Assembly (NCBI GenBank): GCA_028095005.1
Contig: CM051460.1
Coordinates: 14,245,501-14,309,500, forward strand
Length of the DNA: 64,000 bases
Reading direction: 5' to 3'
Source: Rhynchospora pubera
Lineage: Eukaryota > Streptophyta > Magnoliopsida > Poales > Cyperaceae
The first letter of the stretch is position 1. The number at the start of each line of letters is the position of its first letter. The notes under the pieces are model-generated. The model was not told the DNA's origin, did no database searches, and saw only the letters and a list, made by a program, of their open reading frames with translations. Positions 24,925 to 35,286 of the stretch are shown here, piece by piece. Position numbers and translations under genes: made by a program.

Positions 24925-25306
24925 ATGGTGCTTGATCATTTGCGAAATTTGATGAGAATCCATGAAGGAAGTCCAACAACTGGGTTTAGACCAGGAAGTA
25001 GGCAAGCTTTCCAGCAAGAGAGATGGGCAACTTTAAGAGGAGAGACAAACTCCCTTCAGGTCTTTTCATTGGGAAGGAGCCATGAAGCTTAGACTCAAGG
25101 AAATACACGACGAACAACTACAGAAAACCATGAAAGAAGTTGAAAGGCTCATAACATTGAGCTATCTTCAAAAGATTCGGCTTGAACAAAGTGCATCCAA
25201 AGACAACTGGGCTAGCAGTGCACTGGGACCAGTTAATCATAACATTGATGAGTTGTTAAGAATTCACCAAAAGATACAATTGATCCAGCAAGGCCATTAC
25301 TATTAG
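24925..25306 (+). other. Two overlapping small ORFs between the polyprotein and the viral promoter
   Basis: ORF a (24925-25092) encodes 55 aa. ORF b (25082-25306) encodes 74 aa in the +1 frame and starts inside the end of ORF a. Directly upstream is a pyrimidine/T-rich tract ending 'attttcag' (24922), which resembles a splice acceptor. ORF b is charged and rich in L, I, K and E with a helical appearance. They may be one gene split by a frameshift, or chance ORFs. Rice tungro bacilliform virus has a spliced ORF4 after its polyprotein (established knowledge), so a comparable gene is conceivable. I do not recognise either product. Confidence 0.4.
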
Positions 25307-25566
25307 TGAGTCCCACCATCATATGGGAATCACGTTATTGTATTAACTTTCGGTACCACTCAGGGTAGGTCGTGTCATTATTAGCCTACTTTATTGGTGC
25401 ATGAATCTCTTTTTATTTTTATCGGGCAATTATTGTACTATTGATGCCCATTAGTATGTGTAAGGACAAATTCCACCTGTAAATGCCACTAATTGAGATG
25501 GACGATGGGGCCCAAACAGCGTACCCGCACTCAATTATTGAGCATCAAAGGAAGAATCCCTTAGGC

Positions 25567-25656
25567 TATATAAGCATATGGTGTTTCACTTGGCAGGACA
25601 CACATCCCACACCAAGAATCACCCTTCTCTTGTATCATTTGCCAGCAATCAATAAA
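25567..25656 (+). promoter_or_regulatory. Viral promoter TATA box and downstream poly(A) signal
   Basis: 'tatataag' at 25567-25574 lies in the intergenic region after the polyprotein, where caulimovirids carry the promoter for their genome-length RNA. 'aataaa' at 25651-25656 follows at a distance that suits the short terminally redundant leader of these viruses. Whether it drives transcription in the chromosome is unknown. Confidence 0.65.
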
Positions 25657-25745
25657 ATTTTCTCATTTTCCTCTCAAAACTTTGGAACCAGTATTCATTA
25701 GTAATCAGAAGTTTCAAAGTCGATCCGATCGCTACCATTCTATTC

Positions 25746-25757
25746 TGGTATCAGAGC
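25746..25757 (+). other. tRNA-Met primer-binding site of the endogenous pararetrovirus
   Basis: 'tggtatcagagc' is the standard 12-base complement of plant initiator methionine tRNA, used to prime minus-strand synthesis. There is no LTR next to it, and it lies downstream of a TATA box and poly(A) signal, which fits a pararetroviral leader and not an LTR retrotransposon. By convention it marks position 1 of the circular viral map, so the integrated copy ends shortly after this point and lacks most of the leader and the first ORF. Confidence 0.85.
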
Positions 25758-26189
25758 GAGGTTTGTTTTCTTAATATTATGGCTTTGTAATTTCCTATTT
25801 ATTCTGGGTGCCTTGGAGATTATACCAAACTAATAAAATTGTCTAAATTAATCAACCAGAGAACGCTAATTAAAAGTGAAATTTTAAGGAACCAAAAGAA
25901 TCATCCTGCCGTACAGTACTTAGGAAAAGGGGAAGATCGCGGGTAAACACGATGATGTGAGGTTACAACCAAAATAAACCAACTTAAAATTGGCAAAATA
26001 AAGGAAGATTAATTAATAATCTGGGTATACAGTTTTGGGTACACATAGCAGAAAATTTTACTCAAAGTGACAAAATCATAATGGTGACCATATTTTTGGG
26101 TGGCAAAAACAGAAGGTTTAACTTTCGGGTGGCAATTGCTAGATTTCTCAAATTTTGAGTGGCACAGAAAAAAATTATCCTATCATCAA

Positions 26190-26393
26190 ACGGCACACAC
26201 ATGTGTTTACATGATAGATCTAGCGTATAACACGCCTTCGATCTGTACGTTTATAAGGAGTAAAGAAGAGATAGAGATTTGTGAGAAGAGAATTTGTTGG
26301 TCTAGGAGATGTCATAAGATTGCACTATGGTAATTAAATGTCCAGATTTATTTATCCCACAAAATATTTAAATTTGAATATAAATAAAATTTT

Positions 26394-26429
<36 letters not shown>

Positions 26430-27123
26430 CCATCTTTTTTAGCCGAGGTATGAAAAAATTTTGTTTCTAATTGAAAAGTACTGATATGGTACCGAATAGT
26501 TGGCCCTAAAGCCTAATGGGGTATTTTTTTTTTATGTCACATTTTATTCCATGAGCAAAAAATAACATTACATATTTCGAAATCATAAATTATTAAAAAA
26601 TATAAGAAATTGCTATACATACTGCATGCTATTCAGCGTTCTTGCAGTTATTCTTTTTTTCCCCCCAAATACGTACATTTTTATCTCTATCTCTACTTCT
26701 TATAAACGCACGTATCTAAGAGGAATTACATGCTAGATCTAGCGTGTATCCACCTGTCTGTGTTGTTCGATCGATTTGATCTATTGTTGAATATCAATCA
26801 CTAGAGGATGCAACAATATATTATGATTTTTTGCCTAAAAAAGAAATAAATTGATCAACATATCAACCTGTATTGCTGATAGATTAAGCAACATATCTTC
26901 ATCGTATAACATATGATGATATCTTTTGTTAGTCTAAATTAATTATTAATTATGCCCTAAATATACGTGACTTCATAGAAAAATTTAACTCTACATTTTA
27001 CTTCGTTAGTTTATGATTCATATAATATTTTTCAAAATACCGTTACAAGCATAACTAGCATAGGGAGCATAATTTTTCTTTAAGCCATCGAAATTCAGGA
27101 AACACCTTTGTCAAAAGATCACT
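26190..27123. other. Intergenic with a (TA)n microsatellite
   Basis: AT-rich host DNA. A TA repeat of about 15 units lies at 26397-26427. No coding region was recognised. Confidence 0.5.
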
Positions 27124-27131
27124 ATTACAGG

Positions 27132-27310
27132 CAGGGGCGGAGCCAGAAAAAATAATTTAGGGGGGCAAATATGCAATTTTTAATGTCTGGGGGGGCAAAT
27201 TGCTTAATTTTTATACAATATTACAAAAATTGATAGTAGTAGTATACTAAAATCTGAAATGACGGGGGGTGCAACAGCCCTTGCCCGCACCCCCACTGCC
27301 TCCGCCCCTG
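27132..27310. mobile_element. hAT-type MITE, 179 bp, perfect 8-bp TSD
   Basis: The left end is 'caggggcggagccag' and the right end on the minus strand is 'caggggcggaggca'. The 8-bp direct repeat 'attacagg' lies immediately outside both ends (27124-27131 and 27311-27318). An 8-bp TSD with a CAGGG-type TIR is the hAT signature. There is no coding capacity, so it would move with a transposase supplied elsewhere. The perfect TSD suggests a fairly recent insertion. Confidence 0.9.
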
Positions 27311-27338
27311 ATTACAGGCGTTAAAGACTTAACTAACA

Positions 27339-28122
27339 GGGAATATTAGATTTATGCCACTCAAAAAAATAAAATTACAAAAATATCACTGCAAAAATAA
27401 AATAAAAAATTGCCATCATTAAATGACAAATTATTTTTATGCCACTACAAAATAAGTAAAAATAACTTTTTGCCATTGACCTATTTATATGAAAATTTTA
27501 CCCTTTTTAATACGTCACTTCAAAAATTTAAAATTATAAAAATACCATCATCAAATAATAAATTAGTTTATGCCAATAAAAATTAATAAAAAAATGAGTT
27601 TTATGCCACCAGTGACCAGTGCATTAAAACAGCGGCATAAAACAAATTTTTTTGTAATTTTGTAGTGGCATACTTTAAATTAGTCATCTAACAAATATAT
27701 ATATACACACACTATAGTTTATAAATCATTTTTGCTACCGAATAAAATTTGATAACAAAACGAAAAAAAAAAAGTGTGTTGATCGTATGTTCACATTAGT
27801 GGCATATGTTTGAAGAACATAATTTGATTTTAAATTCGTAAGTTTTTGTTGATATTTATTTCCGTAATTAGTCTAATTTTAAATTATTTCTCCCGTCAAG
27901 TTTATTTTTCTTTTTGGTACAACGTAAGGTGGGTAGTTTGGGAATATTTCAAAATAATGATAGAATTGAGAGTGGCATATATATCATTTACTACATTTTT
28001 GAGAAAATAATTGCATAAAACTATTTTTAATAATTTTATAGTGACAAATCTCTAATTATTAATTTAACAATGATATTTCTCTAATTAACAAGTTTTGCTA
28101 GTGTCACAAATCTAATTTTTCC
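27339..28122. mobile_element. Mutator-like MITE, 784 bp, relative of the virus-containing element
   Basis: The left end starts 'gggaatattagatttatgcc' and the right end on the minus strand starts 'ggaaaaattagatttgtgac'. The 9-bp flanks are 'taactaaca' (27330-27338) and 'taactaata' (28123-28131), one mismatch. The interior is AT-rich with recurring 'tgccact' and 'tcact' blocks about 30-40 bp apart and no ORF. The TIR matches the ends of the element at 18704-26180. Confidence 0.8.
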
Positions 28123-28131
28123 TAACTAATA

Positions 28132-29510
28132 TTAATCTAGTCAAAATTGGTATTTTGCCATTCAATGAAATCTGCACTTTAGGAAAATTCGTTTAGAAAT
28201 AATGTACAACGACCAAACTCTTTCAGTGCAAAAAAAGGTTCTTTTGTTATCTCGTGAATAATACAGTGGATGATGAAATCTGCACTTTAGTATATTTTCT
28301 AATTGATTAATTTCGAATTTTCAAAGTTACACGATCAACTCGCTATTTTTCTCATATTAATGGTTAACTTACAAATTTTTGTTTATTTTATAAAAGTATA
28401 TAATATAAATGTATCTTATATTATAAAATATCGCCGTTCTTTTAAATTACATTTATATTATATCCAAATTATATATATATTTTAAATCTATTAATTCAAA
28501 TTATTTCTTATTCACAAATGTATTTTAATGATTTGAACCCATCCATGTAGACAGGTGTAAAGATTAAAAAATCAAATATAAGATTTTTAAAATACAAGGC
28601 TGCCTGGAGCCCTGGATAAAGTTAAAAATCGTTCATTCCATTTCTAAATAACGTGCCACGTCACTATACACAACGACCGACACATCCAAAATGGCCACAC
28701 TCTCCAACAGCTGGCTAGTCCCATGAAAATTTGACACCTGTCCCTCTCTTTTTCTCTAAAACTGTTCACACACTATACGTCTCATCCCTAAACTACTATT
28801 TTTAAATCCAATCTAGTACATCTAACCTGGCCTTCATTTGTCTTCTTTTGATTGGTGTCTGTGCCAATTCTTCTCAGAATAAAAATAATTTGGCTTCTCA
28901 TTTTGCACACAAGAAAATGAAAGCATCAACATCTAAATCATTAATGTTACCTTTTTTTGTCTTTTTTTGTTTTCCTTTTTGCGCGTTGCAAAGTTTAAAT
29001 ATATAACAAAAATAACCGAATTTCTCGGGCATTAATGTTGCCTTTTCTTTTGAGCATTTAACATAAACATGAGATTTTGTTAGCACATTTTACTTACTAG
29101 GTCTAGGTGTTTTATGTGCAAATATGATATATTAAATAAAAATAACTGTGAGAGTTGTTTCATTAGAGGAGCAATATAATATATTAGAGAATCTACAAAT
29201 ATTGTATCCTCACCACTACAAATATAGCACATTCAAACATTCGAAGTCAGATCCTGAACTCCTCTAATATAATATGTAATAAAAATAACTATGAGGAATG
29301 TTTGACTGATCATATAAACTTAGTTTTAATAAAACAAAAATAAGATGAAAATAAACATCACCGTAATTGCCACTACGTTTTATGATGAAATTGACACTCG
29401 ACCCCATGAGATAGGCCGAATCAGATCAATATATTTGGGAAAAAAAAATTATGACCCTTCAAGCATACATAATCACAAATTTGGGTAGAAAGTCGAAGAA
29501 TATCAAATTA
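28132..29510. other. Intergenic, no gene seen
   Basis: AT-rich. Only short ORFs without recognisable content. Confidence 0.45.
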
Positions 29511-29518
29511 TATAGAGC

Positions 29519-29974
29519 AAGCTTTTAAATTTTACCGAAATAACACCGTTATGACTTGAATAACGGAGTTTTGGAGCAAAACGCTTCAACGTTACAACAA
29601 CCAAACACGAAATAACAGTTGCATTATATTTCTGAAAAATCGGTGACATAACTTAAAATTTTTGCATTTGGCGGCGTAAAAATGGATGGGTCATTCAACT
29701 TACAATTTTTTATTTTTTGCTGAATACAAATCCATACCAAGTCCTAATTCGTTTAGCTTTTAAAACTTTGATTTTGACTATTTTTCTTTTTGACTTGTTA
29801 ATTTTTTTTATATTTTATTTTTTCAAGTAACTGATAAGATACGCTAGCTAGTTGTATAATTATTTTTTTATACACACTTTTTTTTCGTTATATCACCGAT
29901 ATAACACTGAATCTCTAAATCAACTCTGTAACGTTATACCGCAAAAATCACATTTTAAAACCTTGATCTAGAGA
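29519..29974. mobile_element. Candidate TIR element (low confidence)
   Basis: The left part begins 'caagcttttaaattttaccg' and the right part on the minus strand begins 'caaggttttaaaatgtgatt'. Both are followed by 'ataac' and 'cgtta' blocks, so they look like diverged TIRs. The flanks 'atatagag' and 'atctagag' are an imperfect duplication. No coding capacity. Could be an old MITE. Confidence 0.4.
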
Positions 29975-31073
29975 CAATAACCAATTTCGGGGCACACGGA
30001 GACAAAATGATACCAGCTTGTCTTCTCTATGGATAATTGTTAAGCTTAAATTGGAAAGAAATTAATTATAAAAATTTTAATTAATTGTGACATAAATAAG
30101 TTTATTATTTATATTAGTTAACTTATTTATATATTAAATTTAATTTATTTTATATATAATTCTGTAAATCAATACAATTACTATACTATGGAAAACCACG
30201 TATCTGTCCCTCAATCACTATGTAGTTATTAAAAACAAAATTATTAACTTTGCATCAGTAAACATTGTATGGTAAATAAACTTGTTGACCATTTGTACAC
30301 TTCAAGCACATGTAACTTTCTCCCTTTTGTCTATATTTGGCTTCGAGCCTCGTCAAAATGGTATAAATCAAACCCTCCAAAACAACTAATCATCAGAGAT
30401 GGAACAAATAAATAAATAAAATGACTTTTTTTAATAATCCAACGCTAAAAGATGAGAATGAAGGAGGGGATAAGAAAAGGAAATTAGAGAAACTCCAAAA
30501 GAAAACAGTAAAAGGTTTTCATCATGAGAAAGACGCATAGCAATATAGAGAGTTCAATCCTCTGTGGACCGTACATAATTGACACCGTGTGGCTATAAAT
30601 TCATGTCAAAGGCATATACCCAATATTTAATTTTTACAAATTTTACATTTTTTTTATATCTTAGTCACCTCTGAGTTAGTTCAGTGATCTATTACACTGT
30701 TTGAATATATAAATCTGCCACAGAGAATCCGATATTGAGATATAGATGATCTCCTCACGACAGCTATTGTCATTGGCTCCCTGGTTCACATCATGCTACC
30801 ATAACGGGACAGTCATGCTATCCTCCTTCGTAGCTGTTCCTTTTTTACTTCATCTTCCTTCGGCCGTTTTTTTGGAGACATTGGAGGCACTAAAAACCTC
30901 CCATGTGCACCACCTCTGTTTCTCACACAAACCACATTAGTTAAAAACTTATTATTTTACTTACATATGTTGAAAGCTGCAATGGCTCTTTTGGAAGATT
31001 AATTGGATTTTGACCGCACCTGAAAATAATTTAAGTGATCGAAGATATATGCAAGGGAGAAGATTTAAGGATA
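29975..31073. other. Intergenic, one unassigned short ORF
   Basis: A 64-aa ORF at 30746-30940 has no recognisable domain. A TATA-like 'ggtataaatcaaacc' occurs near 30360 but no gene follows it. Nothing else was recognised. Confidence 0.35.
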
Positions 31074-31081
31074 GGTGTATT

Positions 31082-31887
31082 CACTGAAGGATCTAGGTGT
31101 AACAAAGGGGTGTCAATGTCACCCCTATTTTTTAAAATAACATTACTACATATGAATATTTATAGTTATAAAATGTAAATTTGTTATATCTACTTTATCT
31201 TTGAACCCCATAAATGTTTAGATGATTTTTCATTGGTGAACCTATAAAATTTTTGTAGTATATTTCTTTTGTGAGGTATTTTTGGATCGATTAACAATTT
31301 CTATTTGTAAAGAATTATTGCCATACAAAAAGATCATTTTTATAAACCGAAAAGAGAAATGTAGTTAATTTTTTATTAGTTCTTGTTTGTAGGCCTTTCA
31401 ATTAATTAAATAGGTCCAAAATAGACCGAATGTAAACTATGATGGATAACCTCATAAGCAGCCTAGCCGAACAACCACGATAAAATAAAAAACAAATAAG
31501 AAAATTTTGAAAAAAAAGAAGAAAAATAATTATATAAATAAAATAGTACTAACAAATATTAATACTAATAATAAAAAAAAATAAAAGGTACTACGGATAA
31601 AAAATTGTCCTTTTTATTTATCAAATCAATTTTTTTATTTTCTAGTTAATTTATGACATACTGAAATTCTAATTTGAGTCAAATTCAAATTTGAAATAAG
31701 TTTGAAACATATCCAATTTGTAGCTTGTATCATATTCTTCTTATGACAATGTCGAAAACAAAAAATTCTTTATATAAAAAAATAATATATATTTTTTAAA
31801 TATTATTAATTTATTGATTATTTTTTTCAAAATTTTTTGGCTTCGCCCAGGTGAACCCCCATTTAAAATTTTCTGGCTCCGTCCCTG
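31082..31887. mobile_element. Non-autonomous hAT-like element, 806 bp, perfect 8-bp TSD
   Basis: The 8-bp repeat 'ggtgtatt' flanks the element at 31074-31081 and 31888-31895. The left end 'cactgaaggatctagg' and the right end on the minus strand 'cagggacggagccaga' are a diverged TIR of the CAGGGRCGGAGC type, also seen at 27132-27310. The interior is AT-rich without an ORF. The left TIR has decayed more than the right. Confidence 0.75.
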
Positions 31888-31895
31888 GGTGTATT

Positions 31896-34074
31896 ATAGA
31901 TCACATAGTTTAAGAGCAAACTAGAAAAATCACCCTAAAAGTATCATTCGTTTATCATTATTAAAATGATGTCAATATAGTGCAGAAATAGTACGGATAA
32001 CATAGAGATTAGAGAATATCTTTATAGTTTAATTGACACTAGTATGAAGATATGTGTTATGATTTTTTTTTAATTAATTTAGCAAATGTTTACATCGTCC
32101 TATTTTTGGATGTTGTCATAGTTTAGATGCTAATGCGAACTTTTATCTAATTTTTGAACCATCAATAGCAATAAGATTGATTTGGCACAAAATAAAAATT
32201 TTAAGGACCAATATAATTCTCTTGAAATTTTAAGAATCAACAGTAAAGATAGTTTGAGGACCACATATTTATTAAAGAGTAATATATAGAGCTACAACAG
32301 CATCATGACATTGATGTATTTTATTATTATTTTTTTTTTGTGTGTTGTAGCGCTAAAACACTGAGATTTACGATTAAAACTTACCTTATTTAACAGTTTT
32401 TTACATGCAGCCCATTTATTTTAAATAATTTTCCAAAACATCAAGATAATATCTAAATAATTAAAAAGATATGAAAAGTTCTAATCAACCTTTATGAGGT
32501 ATATTTAATGTAGTATTACTGTATGTATAAGTGGTGGAATGATGATAAAATATGATACATTATAAATCAGTTATATTTAAATCTGTGTTACTTACAAGTT
32601 TATATTTACTAAGGATGAAAGATTATAAAAATCTATCATGATTTTATGGCACATTGTCATTATTATTATTGATATGTAATTTCAATATTAAAAAAAAACC
32701 AAAATATCGATGTTGTTCTATGTCATAAAAAGCATTTATCCACTAAAAATTATACAATTTAAGTTCATAATTTAGTATAAAATCAAGATAATAAAAAATA
32801 AACATCAAAAGTAACTTCAACCATCTGTTCGTGTCTTAAAATCACTACCACATATATATAAAAGAACCAATCCCCTATTCCAAGGTCATGAGAATGTTGA
32901 TTCAACTTGAATGAGGCTATTAGATCGGCTTCACCGGGATTTGGATAGGTGTGGGAAGAAGGGAAGAAGTATTGGGAAGTGTGTAACTTTGTGAAAAATT
33001 TGAATTATTTATAATTTTTTTTCTTCCCTTCTTCCTTCTTCCTACTTCTTTTCAACGCATCCAAACGGAGGGATAGAGAAGAGAAGGTCACAATTGGGTT
33101 CTGAAAGGAATTCGATCTACTTGTGATTGGGATGACAAAAATATCCAAGACCGTATATCCAACCTCTTTATATACAATCTGCATTATTGATTTTTGTAGT
33201 TTGATTGAATATGTGGTACAAATGTTAACTCCAAATGAAAGTCCAAGGCGTTGATTTCAAATGGGAAAAATTTAAATGTGCATTTATTATATATTCAAAA
33301 ACAAGAAAGAATTATGAGAAATATTTATCAGATAAAAAAAAATCCATTACAATTTGCATCATATCTAAATACAATCTCTATTTTTGTTGAATAATTTCAT
33401 TCAATATCCAATATTACGCTGAAAAAAATATCAATAAATTGAGTCAAGAACTTGCCTATTATGACGCCACACATTGGTGGGTACTTTTCCTAGTTGTACT
33501 AAACGAACTCTAAATTTTGATAATTATTTATTTGTCGCCACAATTGTCAATAGTCTAAATTGTCAATAAACTTATTGTAAATGTAACAAATTCGATTCTT
33601 TTTAAATATGCATCTTATCAATTATGACATCCATTATAATGCTATATATTACTTCAAAAAATGAACTATCAATGAGCTTAATTTAAATTTGGTTACAAGT
33701 GATGAAGTTCTTTATTTAAGAATTAAAATAATGTGAAGTCATTGATAGTTTTGTTCACAAAGACATATCCAGATCAATTAATGGTCTGATATCTCAACTC
33801 TCAAGTCTCAACCAAACATCACACACTCCCAATTTAAAATGATTAAAATAATGTGTAATGTTGATGTCATTTGTTCAAATGAAAACTCTTTTTAGGTCTA
33901 GCTTTTCCAAAATAATCGTTGGCAACTTGGCATCAATATACTAACAACTTAATTTTATTTTTAAACAAACATTCCACAGAGGATATATACCAAAAAGGGA
34001 AAAAAGAAAAAAAAAAAAAAAGAAAGAAACTACAGAGAGAGAGGTCAGGTGGCACATGAGGGTACGCGTAATAG
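31896..34074. other. Intergenic upstream of the HD-Zip gene
   Basis: AT-rich. It contains a diverged relative (32935-33075) of the MITE at 62052-62261, sharing 'ggataggtgtgggaagaagg' and 'gtgtaactttgtgaaaa'. No coding region was recognised. Confidence 0.5.
32935..33075. mobile_element. MITE fragment related to the element at 62052-62261
   Basis: Shares a 20-base core 'ggataggtgtgggaagaagg', then 'agtattgggaagtgtgtaac', with 62063-62115, and ends in 'catccaaacgga' like that element. The TIRs here are degraded, so exact ends and TSD cannot be given. Confidence 0.6.
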
Positions 34075-34280
34075 CCTGATGAAATATGTAGTCATGCAAA
34101 AGAAGAAAAAAGAAAATAAATGAGCAAAAAAACCCCGTTACTGGAGGTTCACCTTCTATTGCTTCCCCAGCACTCAGCCGCATTTTTAGAGAATCACTTC
34201 CCCCTTCCTCGACCTTGTCTCTCTTTCTCAATCTCTCTCTCTCTTTGCCACACACATACCCAAAGAGACAAGCACACAGA
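34075..34280 (+). promoter_or_regulatory. 5'-UTR/leader of the HD-Zip I gene
   Basis: Pyrimidine-rich stretch with (CT)n near 34216-34244 just ahead of the start codon, common in plant 5' leaders. It contains ATGs in other frames (for example 34120), which might act as upstream ORFs. The transcription start cannot be fixed from sequence. Confidence 0.4.
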
Positions 34281-35286
34281 ATGGAGAATGAAGAAAACAC
34301 AGGAGGAGATGAAGGAGAGACATACAGCTGGATGGATCTGCCACTAGGCAACGGCGCGAGAGGAGACAAGAAGAGAAGGTTCAGTGAAGATCAGATCAAG
34401 TCTCTTGAATCCATGTTTCAGACCCAAACAAAGCTTGAACCAAGGCAGAAGCTTCAACTTGCCAAGGAGCTAAACCTAGAGCCGCGACAAGTCGCCATCT
34501 GGTTCCAGAACAAGCGCGCGAGGTGGAAGTCGAAGCAGCTCGAGAGAGAGTACAGTGCTCTCAAAGCAGACTATGATTCCCTCTTGTCTAGTTTTGAGTC
34601 TCTCAAGCAAGAGAAGCAAGTTCTACTCAAGCAGGTATCTCTCTCTAAATGAAGTAGGGTAATATATGCAACTCATTCTATTGTTATTGTATGATTCGAT
34701 TTTTAAACATGTGGATTTAGACTGCATCTACTAGAGCAATTACCATTTGAGAATTCGAAATTTGATGCATCCATAGAGTTCTTATATAATATTTTTCTGC
34801 CAAGCCAGTAGTCATTTGATCCACCTTACTATCATAAAGATTTATTGTTCAATAAGCACATCACCATAATTTTTAGGTTGTTTGATCTTAAGTTCTTAAC
34901 TTATAAGTTTTTGTTATGCATTTTATCTTTACGTTTTTCATTTGGACAACTTGCAGTTGCAAAAGCTGGCTGAGATGCTGGAAAAGCAAGGCGGAGAACC
35001 CAGCAAGAGCTACGGAAATTCAGAAACTGCAAGCGGCGACAAAGTAACAATTGGAAACGACTTGTATAAACACCCACTTGCAATATGCTCAGAGGAGGAT
35101 GTGAAGAATCTGGTTTGCTTTCGCGAGGAGGAGCAAGACGTCTACACAGGACAGACGGCATCTGGTAACTTGACTTCTGGAGAACAGCTGCAATTCAGTT
35201 TGCAAACAAGCTGGCCTCCTGTTGAGCAGCTGTGCACCGGCACACAGCAGTCCCAATGGTGGGAGTTTTGGCCTCTGAAGGAGTAA
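34281..35286 (+). CDS. HD-Zip class I homeodomain-leucine zipper transcription factor (ATHB7/ATHB12-like)
   Basis: Two exons, 34281-34634 and 34957-35286, join in phase 0 across a 322-bp GT-AG intron to give 227 aa. The homeodomain spans about residues 30-84, with the helix-3 signature 'IWFQNKRARWKSKQ'. A leucine zipper follows directly (LEREYSALKADYDSLLSSF...) and continues across the intron. This pairing is unique to plants; class I proteins dimerise and bind CAAT(A/T)ATTG sites in the nucleus. The short length and C-terminal 'WWEFWPL' suggest the ATHB7/12 (gamma) group, known for abscisic acid and drought response. The start MENEENTGG is preferred over an upstream in-frame ATG at 34215, which would add a leader-like, CT-derived peptide. 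A CT-rich 5'-UTR precedes it. No defects seen. Confidence 0.92.

Larger units (their letters stand above)
18704..26180. mobile_element. Mutator-like TIR-bounded element containing an endogenous pararetrovirus
   Basis: The left end starts 'ggggaaattgtttttatgcc' and the right end, read on the minus strand, starts 'ggataattttttt', then 'ctgtgccactcaaaa'. They are imperfect TIRs sharing the 'tgccact.caaaa' core. The 9-bp sequence 'tatcatcaa' lies directly outside both ends (18695-18703 and 26181-26189), a perfect TSD of the size typical of Mutator-like elements. The sibling at 27339-28122 has the same TIR start and its own 9-bp TSD. Recognisable transposon-type sequence covers only about the outer 100 bp at the left and the outer 150-380 bp at the right. 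Nearly everything inside is viral, and no transposase is present. Either a virus integrated into a short Mutator-type MITE, or a Mutator-like element picked up viral DNA and moved it. Confidence 0.75.

Noticed and set aside
25746..25757. Primer-binding site as sign of an LTR retrotransposon
   Set aside because: No LTR lies beside it, and the surrounding genes and TATA/poly(A) order are pararetroviral.
34215..34280. Upstream in-frame start for the HD-Zip protein
   Set aside because: It would add 22 residues translated from the CT-rich leader. The family normally starts close to the acidic N-terminus at 34281.
33941..34369. 142-aa minus-strand ORF overlapping the HD-Zip start
   Set aside because: Low-complexity Ser/Phe-rich translation of CT- and A-rich leader DNA, antisense to a clear gene.
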